In this document: one piece after another, positions 1 through 8,026 of the stretch | How positions within the stretch are numbered: position 1 is the stretch's first letter | Layout: each line of letters begins with the position of its first letter | Source of the DNA: Prevotella sp. CAG:1031 | GTDB taxonomy: Bacteria > Bacteroidota > Bacteroidia > Bacteroidales > Muribaculaceae | Direction: 5' to 3' | DNA length: 32,190 nucleotides | Assembly: GCA_000431215.1 (NCBI GenBank) | Contig: HF985594.1 | Coordinates: forward strand, 1-32,190 | Made by a program: the position numbers and the translations under genes | Notes under the pieces: generated by a model | The model's input: the letters and a program-made list of their open reading frames with translations, nothing else | Told to the model about the DNA's origin: nothing | The model's database searches: none

Positions 1-298
1 GGATGACGGCGAGGCCGGGCTTGATGCGGTCGAGGATTCCGGCCGCTCCGGCCATGCATTCGGCCATGGCTTCCACCCTCTGGCGCGGTGTGACGGCGTC
101 GGCGTCCATGGCGAACGTAAGCGGCTCGAAGCCGTCGGCGCGAATTTCGTCGACGGTATGTCCGAACCGTTCTGAAAGGTGCATATTGGTGGCCGCCACC
201 GTCAGGTCGACGTCGGCGCGTTTATTAAGAGAACGGGCCACGCTGCTGAGTATGCCCCAGTCGGCACGTGTGCCCGTGAATACGATGATTCGGCGCAT
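1..298 (-). CDS. neuC: UDP-N-acetylglucosamine 2-epimerase (hydrolysing), 5' part
   Basis: The first 99 codons run off the left edge of the window, so the 3' part is missing. The product starts MRRIIVFTGTRADWGILSSV, the N-terminal nucleotide-binding strand-loop of the NeuC/WecB-type GT-B fold epimerases, with the GTRADWG signature. Enzymes of this family hydrolyse UDP-GlcNAc to ManNAc and UDP in the cytoplasm, feeding sialic or nonulosonic acid and other surface-glycan pathways. The start is well placed because homologues begin a few residues before GTRA. A TAnnTTTG box lies only about 8 bases upstream, so the mRNA may have almost no leader. The hydrolysing form is preferred over non-hydrolysing WecB from the RADWG motif, but the truncation leaves this open. 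Confidence 0.85.
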   Translation of the reverse strand, partial: MRRIIVFTGTRADWGILSSVARSLNKRADVDLTVAATNMHLSERFGHTVDEIRADGFEPLTFAMDADAVTPRQRVEAMAECMAGAAGILDRIKPGLAVI

Positions 299-305
299 AT
301 CACCG

Positions 306-313
306 CAAAGTTA
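306..313 (-). promoter_or_regulatory. Bacteroidota -7 box before neuC
   Basis: Read on the minus strand this is TAACTTTG, an exact match to the Bacteroidota primary sigma factor -7 consensus TAnnTTTG. No strong -33 TTTG is visible at the expected 19-21 base spacing. The predicted transcription start would fall within a few bases of the neuC ATG at 298. Confidence 0.55.
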
Positions 314-336
314 GCGAAAAAATCCGATATACAGGC

Positions 337-372
337 CTCCGCTCTCAGGCAATGCGACGCCTGAGAGCGGAG
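337..372 (-). terminator. Hairpin terminator after gadC
   Basis: Arms 337-350 and 359-372 form a perfect 14 bp stem with an 8-base loop, starting 8 bases beyond the gadC stop codon. On the minus strand the stem is followed, after about 14 bases, by a run of six T. This would end the gadB-glsA-gadC transcript before the neuC promoter. The T run is further from the stem than in a classic intrinsic terminator. Confidence 0.65.
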
Positions 373-379
373 ACTGAAG

Positions 380-1957
380 TCAATTCTTTGTGTCAGCTGT
401 CGCCTGCACGTCCTCTTTTGATTGCTCGGCGGCTTCGTATGCCTGCTGGGCCTCTTTGAGAAGAGCCTGCGACTGCGGGTCTTTCTGCCAGTGGAACGGC
501 ACGAAGTCGCTCTTGGGGTTGACCCACGACGGTTTGCGGAATGCCAGAATGACAAACGGAAGGATCACGAACAGGGCCACGCCTCCGAAGAGAACTGCGA
601 ACCAGACGGTGTTCGAGCCCATGGCGATCTGGTCGGGCGGGAAGAAGCTCAGCACGAAAGCGAGCATCGAGCCGAGAAAACCAACGCCGGCAACGATCCA
701 CAGCAGCAGATTGCCTTTCGAGCCGATGCGGAACGGCCGCTTGGCATCTTTCATCGAATAGCGCAGATAGATGACGGCCGCGAACATCAGCAGGTAGGCG
801 ATGAGGTAGAGGACTACGGTCAGCTGCGACAGAATCTGATAGAAGCTTTCTACCGACGGCATGACAACGAACAGCAGCGACAGCAGTGTGACAGCGCCAC
901 CCTGGATAAGAAGAATGTTTTTCTGGACGCCCGATTTGTTGGTCTTCTGGAAGAAGGGGGGCAGATAACCTGCCTGACCGACAGAGAAGATACCTTTCGA
1001 CGGGCCGGCAACCCAGGTAAGCACGCCGGCGAGCACGCCGAAAGCGAGCGCTATCGCTATGACAGGAGTGAACCAGTTCATGTGGAAGACCTGGAAGTAG
1101 TTGTCGAAACCAACGAGCAGGCTCTGGACAAGATTGATGTCTTTAGCGGGGATGATCATTCCGAGGGCGTAGGTGCCCAGAACGAAGATGAGCACGGTGA
1201 CGAGCGCTCCGCCGAACACCGCTTTGGGATAGTTGACCGTAGGATTCTTGATGTCGCGCACGTGGACGCCCGACATCTCCATGCCCGCATAGAATAGGAA
1301 AATGGATGCTGCCAGAACAACGTTGTCGAAATTCGAGAGGTCGGGGAAGAAGTCGCCGTGGAAATTCATCTGGGAATGGCCGCCCATGGCGAGATATACG
1401 ACTCCGCAGACAACAAGCAGTGCCGCCGGAATTATGGTACCTACCATACCTCCGATTTTCGAAATTTTACCTACCCAGCCGAGGCCTTTTAGAGAAATGA
1501 GGGTCGCCAGCCAATAGATGGCCAGCACGACTGCGATAGTGTAGAACTTGTTGGCTGCCAGATGGGAGTCGGCGACATGGTCCATGCCTATGAACGCCAG
1601 CGACACGGCGCCGAATGTCAGCACCGTCGGGAACCAGATTGTGCTTTCGACCCACTGCAGCCAGATGCCGAGAAAACCGAGTTTGCTGCCGAAAGCTTCT
1701 CCTATCCAGCGGAACATTCCGCCCTGCTGATAGGGGAACAGCGAGGCAAGCTCGGCCGCCACAAGCGATACCGGAATCAGGAAAACAAGCGCGGCAAACA
1801 GATAATAGAACGCCGAGCTCATGCCGTAGACAGCTTCGGCAGGGAGTCCGCGCAGCGAAACAACGGCCACGATGTTCATTATCATCAGAGTGCCGACACC
1901 TAACTTGGCGGCCGACTTTACTGTCGCCTTAGTCGATGAGGTTGATTTTGTAGCCAT
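380..1957 (-). CDS. gadC: Glutamate/GABA antiporter, APC superfamily
   Basis: A 525-residue inner-membrane protein with about twelve hydrophobic segments and the early segment VGTLMIMNIVAVVSLRGLPAEAVYG typical of GadC. It would import glutamate and export GABA, removing a proton per cycle together with GadB. The C-terminus after the last membrane segment (from about residue 470, KPSWVNPKSDFVPFHW onward) is a hydrophilic tail of about 50 residues; in E. coli GadC a similar tail plugs the carrier at neutral pH, so a comparable pH gate is likely by analogy. It is the last gene of gadB-glsA-gadC, 30 bp after glsA, and is followed by a hairpin. Length matches the family. Other APC amino-acid exchangers are possible in principle but the context makes GadC the best call. 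Confidence 0.93.
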   Translation of the reverse strand: MATKSTSSTKATVKSAAKLGVGTLMIMNIVAVVSLRGLPAEAVYGMSSAFYYLFAALVFLIPVSLVAAELASLFPYQQGGMFRWIGEAFGSKLGFLGIWLQWVESTIWFPTVLTFGAVSLAFIGMDHVADSHLAANKFYTIAVVLAIYWLATLISLKGLGWVGKISKIGGMVGTIIPAALLVVCGVVYLAMGGHSQMNFHGDFFPDLSNFDNVVLAASIFLFYAGMEMSGVHVRDIKNPTVNYPKAVFGGALVTVLIFVLGTYALGMIIPAKDINLVQSLLVGFDNYFQVFHMNWFTPVIAIALAFGVLAGVLTWVAGPSKGIFSVGQAGYLPPFFQKTNKSGVQKNILLIQGGAVTLLSLLFVVMPSVESFYQILSQLTVVLYLIAYLLMFAAVIYLRYSMKDAKRPFRIGSKGNLLLWIVAGVGFLGSMLAFVLSFFPPDQIAMGSNTVWFAVLFGGVALFVILPFVILAFRKPSWVNPKSDFVPFHWQKDPQSQALLKEAQQAYEAAEQSKEDVQATADTKN

Positions 1958-1987
1958 AGGAATAAGTTTTTGATGTTTTGTTTTTTA

Positions 1988-2953
1988 TCAGTCGGCTATG
2001 GTGACGCGGTTGCCGTTCATGACACCGAGTCCGAGAATACGGGCGAATTCCTTTACCGCAGCCTGGGCTTTGACAGAGTTGCCGGCAGGGTCGAGCGGAG
2101 GCGCGAAAGCCGCTACACCGAGCACTCCGGGAATGACACCGAGCACTCCGCCGCCGACGCCGCTCTTTGCCGGAACGCCCGAGGTGAATAGCCAGTCGCC
2201 GGTGTTCTGATAGAATCCCACGGTGGCGATGAGTGTCGTTATCTTGGGGGCGATCTCCGGGTCGAACACTCTGGCGTGCGTTACCGGGTTGATACCTCCC
2301 GAGGCTATCGTGGCCGCCATGACGGCGAGCTGGGCCGACGTTATGCCGAGCGAACACTGGCGTGTGTAGAGGTCGAGGCTCATGTCGGGGTCGTCGTAGA
2401 TTCGGTTGTAGTTCTTCAGCAGCCACGTGATGGCGCGGTTGTTGAAGTTGGTGGCGCTTTCGCTTTTATATAGCTCGTCGATAAGTTCGGGAGCCGAGCC
2501 GCAGAGCGCGGTGATGTTGTCTGTGATGGCCTTCCATTTGGCGTCGGAGTCGCCTTTCGGGTCGATCATCGAACAGGCCGAGATAGCGCCTGCGTTGACA
2601 AGCGGGGTCGAGGGATGGTCGTTTTCGAGCAGTATGGCGAAGATTGAGTTGAACGGCAGTCCGGTAGCGTCGGCGCCGATGTCCTTGAGGATTCCGGCGG
2701 GCGTATGCTGGATCATCGCGAGAATGGCAGTGGGGACTTTCGACACCGATTCTATGCCGAACCTGTAGGCGGTGTCGCCGAAATTGAATCCTGTTCCGTC
2801 GGGCAGCATTACGCTTAGTCCGAACAGATTCGGGTCGATATTCGCCAGATAGGGAATATAATTGGCATTGGCGCCCCCGGTAAGTTTCGACGAGAGCGTG
2901 TAGGCCTGACGGGCGGCGTCTTCGATCTGTTTGTGGGTTAGTGTGATATCCAT
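1988..2953 (-). CDS. glsA: Glutaminase A
   Basis: A 321-residue serine-dependent beta-lactamase-like glutaminase that converts glutamine to glutamate and ammonia in the cytoplasm. The catalytic Ser-x-x-Lys is seen at residues 69-72 (SVSK), and the C-terminal SGVPAKSGVGGGVLGVIPG glycine-rich motif is intact. Length agrees with the usual 305-330 residues. It sits between gadB and gadC, so glutamine can feed glutamate to the decarboxylase while the released ammonia takes up protons, the glutamine-dependent form of acid resistance known in E. coli and reported in Bacteroides. A long hairpin lies in the 122 bp gap between gadB and this gene. Confidence 0.95.
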   Translation of the reverse strand: MDITLTHKQIEDAARQAYTLSSKLTGGANANYIPYLANIDPNLFGLSVMLPDGTGFNFGDTAYRFGIESVSKVPTAILAMIQHTPAGILKDIGADATGLPFNSIFAILLENDHPSTPLVNAGAISACSMIDPKGDSDAKWKAITDNITALCGSAPELIDELYKSESATNFNNRAITWLLKNYNRIYDDPDMSLDLYTRQCSLGITSAQLAVMAATIASGGINPVTHARVFDPEIAPKITTLIATVGFYQNTGDWLFTSGVPAKSGVGGGVLGVIPGVLGVAAFAPPLDPAGNSVKAQAAVKEFARILGLGVMNGNRVTIAD

Positions 2954-2999
2954 AGTCGGTTGATTCTGGAGAAGATAGTTGATAACGTTTTTAAATATA

Positions 3000-3047
3000 C
3001 TGTCGGCCGGATGCCGACCGTTTTTATAGGTGGCCGCCGGCCGACAG
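3000..3047 (-). promoter_or_regulatory. Long hairpin between gadB and glsA
   Basis: Arms 3000-3010 and 3037-3047 are perfect 11 bp inverted repeats (CTGTCGGCCGG and its complement) around a 26-base loop that can itself partly pair. On the minus strand the structure is followed by TATATTTA, close to a -7 box. It could be a leaky terminator that lowers glsA-gadC relative to gadB, an RNA processing or stability element, or a spacer with its own promoter. The sequence does not decide between these. Confidence 0.5.
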
Positions 3048-3075
3048 ATGTGTTATTCGTCAGAACAGTCAGTGA

Positions 3076-4512
3076 TTATTTTCCGGTGTGGTTGAATGTC
3101 TTGGCAACCAGCGGAATGTTCTTCTCCATGGCGATACGTGTCGTCGTCGGATATTCGAGGGCGTTGAGCTCGTTGACGGCGAAGCGGATGTCGTTGAGCA
3201 GCTGATCGGCCATGTCGCGGCTGAAGCCCTGTTTGCAGAGAACGCGCATCACAACGATGTTCTGGATATTGGCGGGCAGTGTGTAGGCCGGAACCATCCA
3301 TCCCTTCTGGGCGAGCTTGTCCTGAAGGTCGAACAGAGTCCATTTGGCTGCCTTCTGCACTTCGGGCTTCATGAGCCATGTGAAAATCGGGTTGGGAACG
3401 TCGGGGGAGTAAGGCTGGAATTCCGGCATGGCGCCGACCTGAGAGTGGAGATACTTGGCCACTGACAGCGAGTTGAACTGGACATTCTTGTAGCCTTCGA
3501 ATCCGAGACGTATGAACTGATAATACTGGCCGAGAATCTGTGCGGCGGGGCGCGAGAAGTTCAGACCTACCTGACTGATTTCGGCGCCGAGGTAGTTTAC
3601 GCTGAACGACATTACGTCGGGCAGATATTTTTTGTCTTTCCAGACAACCCATCCCAGACCGGGATAAACGAGGCCGAACTTGTGGCCCGAGGTGCTGATC
3701 GAGAGAACCCATTTCAGGCGGAAGTCCCATTTCTTCTCGGGGAAGAGGAACGGCAGGATGAAACCGCCGGTTGCAGCGTCGACATGGATAGGAATGTCAT
3801 ATCCTGTCTTGGCGTTATAGGCGTCGAGAGCTTTGTCGAGCGCCTCGACATCATCGTTAAGGCCTGTCCAGGTCACACCCTGGATCGGGACGATACAGAT
3901 CGTGTTCTCGTCGCACATCTTCAGGGCCTCTTCAGGATCGAGAGTGGTCTTTTCGAGAGTAAGGGGCACTGTGCGCATCTCGATCTGCCAGAGCTGGGCG
4001 AATTTTTCCCAGACTACCTGATAGCCTGTCGAGATGACGAAGTTAGGCTTGTCGAAGGGCTTTCCTTCTTTCTGACGGCGTTCGCGCCATCTGATCCACG
4101 CGGCGATACCGCCGAGCATACAGGCTTCCGACGAACCGATAGCCAGCGCGCCGGTTTTCCATTGGGCAGCCTCGGGCGTGTTCCAGAGGTTGGCGACGAT
4201 GTTGATGCACTTGCCATTCATTACGGCGATACGCGGATATTCTGTCTCGTCGATATAGTTGATATTGATGGCTTCGTTCATCAGACGGGTGGCATATTCG
4301 TCCATATAGGTGGTGACGAATGTGGCCAGGTTGAGTCGCGGCTGGGTCTGGGCGAAAGTTTCGTCTTTCACCATCTGGTAGGCGATTTCCGGCGTTGTCG
4401 GGCCGGCGGGGATGTGATCGACGGGGGCTGCCTGAAGCATTGCATCTGAACCGAAAACATCGGTCTTAGCGTCACCTTCGCGGAATCTGGGATCAAGTTT
4501 TTTGTCGAGCAT
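3076..4512 (-). CDS. gadB: Glutamate decarboxylase
   Basis: A 478-residue PLP enzyme of the group II decarboxylases that turns glutamate into GABA and CO2, consuming a cytoplasmic proton. The PLP lysine is in STSGHKFG, preceded by the HVDAATGGFILPF aspartate motif, and NLATF near residue 62 is also typical. The extreme C-terminus ends FNHTGK; its His at 475 lies where E. coli GadB carries the terminal His-Thr that caps the active site at neutral pH, so pH-dependent activation may be conserved (inference). It is the first gene of gadB-glsA-gadC. The 234 bp upstream region, shared with the divergent transporter, has no convincing TAnnTTTG box on this strand. Confidence 0.96.
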   Translation of the reverse strand: MLDKKLDPRFREGDAKTDVFGSDAMLQAAPVDHIPAGPTTPEIAYQMVKDETFAQTQPRLNLATFVTTYMDEYATRLMNEAININYIDETEYPRIAVMNGKCINIVANLWNTPEAAQWKTGALAIGSSEACMLGGIAAWIRWRERRQKEGKPFDKPNFVISTGYQVVWEKFAQLWQIEMRTVPLTLEKTTLDPEEALKMCDENTICIVPIQGVTWTGLNDDVEALDKALDAYNAKTGYDIPIHVDAATGGFILPFLFPEKKWDFRLKWVLSISTSGHKFGLVYPGLGWVVWKDKKYLPDVMSFSVNYLGAEISQVGLNFSRPAAQILGQYYQFIRLGFEGYKNVQFNSLSVAKYLHSQVGAMPEFQPYSPDVPNPIFTWLMKPEVQKAAKWTLFDLQDKLAQKGWMVPAYTLPANIQNIVVMRVLCKQGFSRDMADQLLNDIRFAVNELNALEYPTTTRIAMEKNIPLVAKTFNHTGK

Positions 4513-4746
4513 AAATTTGTTGTTTAAGTGTGTTTTAATATGTCAGGCAGTTGTAAGTTCGCGTGTGTGCCCCGAAGGGTTGTCTCTTAATCATGCCGTC
4601 AGTTTCATAACATCGGTGACGGTGTAAAAGTTGGTGAGACATGCTAAATAATTTTTTCCGTCAGCTGCCGATTATTTCCGGGGCGCCTGAAACCAAACGC
4701 TGAGGCGGTATGTTATTAATGCGTAAACTTTTCTCAATAACTTAAT

Positions 4747-6453
4747 ATGGAGTGGATCGGACATATTCTGCGCGACAATCCGTCGCTTGCCGTATTTCTG
4801 ACTCTTGGAATAGGCTTCTTTATCGGACAGCTGAAGTATAAATCATTCTCTCTCGGCACGGTTACGTCGGTGCTTCTTGTCGGCGTTCTTGTCGGGCAAT
4901 TCGATATCCCCGTGCCGGGGCCGCTCAAGGATGTGTTCTTCCTGCTGTTCCTGTTTTCGATAGGCTACAGCGTCGGCCCCCAGTTTTTCAGAGCGCTCAA
5001 GGGCGACGGAATAAAACAGGTTCTGTTTGCCGTGGTTGTCTGCGGCCTGTGTCTGCTTTCAGTCTGGGGTGTGGCTCTCTGTATGGGCTATAATATAGGT
5101 GAGGCCGTAGGACTTCTGGCCGGCTCGCAGACGATGTCGGCTGTTATCGGAGTCGGAACCGATACGATTAATTCGCTCGGGGTGTCTGAAGCCGAAAAGC
5201 AGCAGTGGATCTCGATCATTCCGGTGTGCTACGCCGTGACATACGTCTTCGGTACTATCGGTTCGGCATATATATTGGCCAATCTCGGGCCGTGGCTTCT
5301 CGGTGGCCTGAAGAAAGTGAAAGCCGAGACAGCCGAGCTCGAGAAGAAGATGAACTACGGGACGGCCAACACCGATCCGAACTATATAAAGGCAATGCGC
5401 CCGGTTGTGTTCAGGGCCTATAAGGTGACCGACAGCTTTTTTGCTACTCCGCGGACTATCGATGAGACCGAAGATTATTTCAGGCAGAAAGGAAAGACGA
5501 TCTATGTCGAACGCCTTCGCTCGGGAGACACGGTAACAGACGTCGTTCCCGGCAATGACCTCAGGATAACGCTCGGCGACGAAATAGTCCTTAGCGGACG
5601 CCGCGAGTTCATCGTCGGCGACGAGAGCTGGATCGGTCCCGAGGTTTTCGATTCCGACCTTGTCGATTTCATGGCCGAGGAACTCGAAATCACGGTGGCT
5701 TCGAAAGAATTCGACTCGATGACTGTCGACGAGCTTCGTCGTCAGAAGTTCATGTATGGAGTCTCGATAAAAAGCATATCGCGCAGCGGAGTCAATGTCC
5801 CGGTGCTGGCTCAGGTCAAGATCGGGCGCGGCGACGTGGTGACGGTCGTTGGGCTTGGCCGTGAGGTCGATGAGGTGGCCCGTCGGCTCGGATATGCCGA
5901 CCGGCGGACAACAAAGACCGATCTCGTCTTTGTCGGACTCGGCATATTTATCGGCGGCCTGATAGGTTCGCTGGCCATCCATATCGGGGAGATACCGATC
6001 AGTCTCAGTGTCAGTGGCGGTGCGCTGATAGCCGGACTGGTTCTCGGATGGCTCAGATCGAAACATCCGACTTTCGGGCGGTTGCCGCGCTCTTCGGTGT
6101 GGCTGATGGATAATCTCGGACTGAATATGTTTATCGCCGTTGTCGGCATATCGTCGGGCCCGTCGTTCGTCACCGGGCTGAAAGAGGTAGGGCCGGTGCT
6201 GTTCCTCATGGGCGTTGTCGCAACAACTCTTCCGCTTGTGCTCGGCATGATAATCGGGCACCGTATATTCAAATTCCCGGCTGCGATCAATCTCGGCTGC
6301 TGTGCTGGCAGCCGCACGACCACAGCATCGCTCGGCGCCGTCCAGGATGCCATAGGCAGCTCATTGCCTGCGATGGGTTACACTGTCACCTACGCTATCG
6401 GAAATACACTGCTGATTCTCTGGGGTGTCGTTATAGTCCTGCTGATGAGCTGA
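4747..6453 (+). CDS. AspT/YidE-type putative transporter with TrkA-C domains
   Basis: A 568-residue membrane protein of the aspartate-alanine exchanger (AAEx) family. Two blocks of membrane segments (about residues 1-190 and 390-568) flank a soluble middle that carries two RCK/TrkA-C-like domains (about 205-300 and 300-385). Duplicated motifs GFFIGQLKYK and IGGLIGSLAIHIG, and the C-terminal GCCAGSRTTTASLGA, are characteristic. Known AspT exchanges aspartate for alanine, generating a proton motive force through decarboxylation; most Bacteroidales relatives are uncharacterised. It is divergent from gadB, so a role in acid or amino-acid stress is possible but unproven. It ends 7 bp before the convergent tcdA stop codon. 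Confidence 0.85.
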   Translation: MEWIGHILRDNPSLAVFLTLGIGFFIGQLKYKSFSLGTVTSVLLVGVLVGQFDIPVPGPLKDVFFLLFLFSIGYSVGPQFFRALKGDGIKQVLFAVVVCGLCLLSVWGVALCMGYNIGEAVGLLAGSQTMSAVIGVGTDTINSLGVSEAEKQQWISIIPVCYAVTYVFGTIGSAYILANLGPWLLGGLKKVKAETAELEKKMNYGTANTDPNYIKAMRPVVFRAYKVTDSFFATPRTIDETEDYFRQKGKTIYVERLRSGDTVTDVVPGNDLRITLGDEIVLSGRREFIVGDESWIGPEVFDSDLVDFMAEELEITVASKEFDSMTVDELRRQKFMYGVSIKSISRSGVNVPVLAQVKIGRGDVVTVVGLGREVDEVARRLGYADRRTTKTDLVFVGLGIFIGGLIGSLAIHIGEIPISLSVSGGALIAGLVLGWLRSKHPTFGRLPRSSVWLMDNLGLNMFIAVVGISSGPSFVTGLKEVGPVLFLMGVVATTLPLVLGMIIGHRIFKFPAAINLGCCAGSRTTTASLGAVQDAIGSSLPAMGYTVTYAIGNTLLILWGVVIVLLMS

Positions 6454-6465
6454 CGGCGCGTCAGC
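6449..6465. terminator. Short palindrome between convergent genes
   Basis: GCTGAC at 6449-6454 pairs with GTCAGC at 6460-6465 around a 5-base loop. The left arm contains the stop codon of the AspT-like gene and the right arm contains that of tcdA. It could serve as a weak bidirectional terminator, but there is no T run, so this is tentative. Confidence 0.3.
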
Positions 6466-7195
6466 CGATAATGTCATTGACTACGAGCCCGGCGAGAGTC
6501 AGGCCGAAGATGGCGGTTACGTGGCACAGCGCCCCGTTGACCGCCACTTTGCCGTAGGTCATGGCGCCGTCAGCGGCGGCTTCGACCGAGGCGTTGCGCC
6601 GGGGTTGTTCTGTCGAGTAGACGCAGCGGAATTTGTGTCGCGGCCAGATGTCTGTCTTGCGGAACCGTCGGCGCAGGGCTGCGGCGAGAGCGTCCCCCTC
6701 GACTCGCCTGAATTCGGCTGTCGTTACGCGTGTGGGATCGCAGCGCAGGGCCGCTCCCATTGAAGAAAAGAGCCTTGGGCGCGTCTGCGACGTTGCTTCG
6801 ACAATAAGTGCGGCTTTGTCGGCTACAGAGTCGATGGCGTCGATGCAATAGTCGAAACTTCGGATGTCGAAGCTTTCAGCCGTTTCGGCAGTGTAGCGCT
6901 CGCGCCGGGTTACGACTTCGCATTGCGGGTTGATGTCGGCTATCCGGCGCGCGATGATGTCGACTTTCGGCTGTCCGACTGTCGAGAGCAGCGCCGGCAG
7001 CTGGCGGTTGATGTTTGTCGGGGCCACGTCGTCGGCGTCGACGAGAGTGATGTGGCCGATTGCCGTGCGTGCCAGCGATTCGGCAGCCCAGCTTCCGACG
7101 CCGCCGAGGCCGAATATGATTACACGCGCCTGTCTGAGGCGTTCAAGTCCCTCGCGGCCGGCAAGTAGCTCAACGCGGTTGAAAATGTCGTTCAT
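6461..7195 (-). CDS. tcdA: tRNA threonylcarbamoyladenosine dehydratase
   Basis: A 244-residue E1-like ThiF/MoeB/HesA family protein. The nucleotide-binding loop GLGGVGSWAAE lies near residue 30, followed by LVDADDVAPTNINRQ and an early YCIDAIDSVADK motif, the pattern of TcdA (CsdL/YgdL). TcdA uses ATP to cyclise t6A37 of ANN-decoding tRNAs to ct6A in the cytoplasm. The start RVELLAGREGLERL matches the usual N-terminus of the family. It is monocistronic between the convergent AspT-like gene and the repeat-rich intergenic region. Confidence 0.92.
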   Translation of the reverse strand: MNDIFNRVELLAGREGLERLRQARVIIFGLGGVGSWAAESLARTAIGHITLVDADDVAPTNINRQLPALLSTVGQPKVDIIARRIADINPQCEVVTRRERYTAETAESFDIRSFDYCIDAIDSVADKAALIVEATSQTRPRLFSSMGAALRCDPTRVTTAEFRRVEGDALAAALRRRFRKTDIWPRHKFRCVYSTEQPRRNASVEAAADGAMTYGKVAVNGALCHVTAIFGLTLAGLVVNDIIG

Positions 7196-7247
7196 TGAAA
7201 GTTAAGCGATAGTGTGATGAATCAGATTCTTAGTAGGGGATATAACT

Positions 7248-7298
7248 TAATGATATTAACTTAGCAGAAATCAGCGTCAGGAATTCCCTGGCGTAGGG
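7248..7298. repeat. Direct repeat, left copy
   Basis: This 51 bp stretch aligns without gaps to 7798-7848, exactly 550 bp downstream, with 43 of 51 positions identical. Both copies begin TAATG and end CCCTGGCGTAGGG, and both run into the GTAGGG hairpin family. Confidence 0.75.
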
Positions 7299-7305
7299 AC
7301 GTGCC
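7290..7305 (+). repeat. Terminal inverted repeat, left arm
   Basis: GGCGTAGGGACGTGCC is a perfect 16 bp inverted match of 8027-8042. Together they bracket about 750 bp of repeat-rich sequence. No adjacent target-site duplication was recognised. Confidence 0.65.
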
Positions 7306-7463
7306 AAAGGCTATAGCGCATGACAATTTTTTGCCATTTTTGCGTACGCATTTGATTGCCTGAATTATGGACACTCGCATTCAATACGCATCAAAAGTCC
7401 GAATAGCAGATCATTACTGATTCTGTTGTCAAGCGCGGGACGCGCGAAATCTCTACAACGCCT

Positions 7464-7643
7464 TGCGATAGCTGGCGGCAACCACCGCAACCCCACAGAT
7501 TCGCTGCAAGCCACGGCAGTGTGCGCTGCCGCGAAACGCGACAGCACAGGTCGCGGGCCTTGGCTATCGCCGTTTGCGTGACTGCGCGCGCTCCGCGGCT
7601 TGTCACGCATATATTGTTGGCTCTCAAGCCCACAGCTATCGCA
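7464..7643. repeat. Nested stem block with GCGATAGC repeats
   Basis: TGCGATAGCTG at 7464-7474 is perfectly complementary to 7633-7643. Inside lie stems 7514-7519/7526-7531, 7530-7533/7537-7540 and 7575-7582/7602-7609. The octamer GCGATAGC or its complement occurs three times (7465, 7563, 7635). The arrangement could be a structured RNA or a small interspersed repeat; no promoter box or protein motif supports a gene. Confidence 0.45.
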
Positions 7644-7779
7644 GTGGGATGTAGAAAATCCGCGCTTCCGGCGCTTGACGCGAATAGGCTGTTTGATGTG
7701 GTTATTCTGCAAAAATGTCTGGTACTGAAGTCTTCGGCACGTAGCATTGCTATCTTTTGATTGTCAATTACTTATGAAA

Positions 7780-7794
7780 CGTGCCGAAGGCACG
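7780..7794. repeat. Small hairpin of the GTGCC/GGCAC type
   Basis: CGTGCC and GGCACG pair around the loop GAA. The flank (TGAAACGTGCC...GGCACGTCC) resembles 8011-8038, where one stem base is changed, so both look like copies of one dispersed repeat. Confidence 0.5.
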
Positions 7795-7797
7795 TCC

Positions 7798-7848
7798 TAA
7801 TGCTGTTAACTTAGAAGAAACCGGCGTCAGAAACGCCCTGGCGTAGGG
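7798..7848. repeat. Direct repeat, right copy
   Basis: Second copy of the 51 bp direct repeat, 8 differences from 7248-7298 and no gaps. It directly follows the small hairpin at 7780-7794. Confidence 0.75.
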
Positions 7849-7880
7849 GGGAGTGTTGCAGAATCCGTAATTATTAACGG

Positions 7881-7907
7881 GGCGTAGGGATGCACGCTCG
7901 TGCATCC
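7881..7907. repeat. Palindromic repeat with GCGTAGGGA arm
   Basis: GGATGCACG and CGTGCATCC (7888-7907) form a 9 bp stem with a 2-base loop, preceded by GGCGTAGG. Its reverse complement has the same outer TCCCTACGC tail as the palindrome at 7932-7951, but a different inner stem. Confidence 0.6.
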
Positions 7908-7931
7908 TCTGATAGTCAATGCTTTAACGTC

Positions 7932-7955
7932 GGATGCTCCATGGAGCATCCCTAC
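7932..7955. repeat. Perfect 20 bp palindrome with CCTACG tail
   Basis: Positions 7932-7951 read identically on both strands (GGATGCTCCA and its complement) and are followed by CTACG. It belongs to the same hairpin family as 7881-7907, in opposite orientation. Confidence 0.65.
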
Positions 7956-8026
7956 GCTTAGCCAGTTCTGCAACACCTCCAGCATTGCAACGCCCTGATT
8001 GCCAGTAGCATGTGAAACGGGCCAAA

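Noticed and set aside
4513..4746. Promoter boxes for gadB and the AspT-like gene
   Set aside because: Only partial matches such as TAAACTTTT were seen, so no box was called.
5059..6261. 400-codon open frame on the minus strand opposite the AspT-like gene
   Set aside because: Composition is His/Asp/Arg-rich without motifs, and the sense strand encodes a well-formed membrane protein.
7365..7747. Two overlapping minus-strand open frames of about 115 codons in the repeat region
   Set aside because: Cys/Arg/Ser-rich with no motif, lying across hairpins and repeats; better explained as non-coding repeat sequence. Copies in other genomes with conserved protein sequence would change this.
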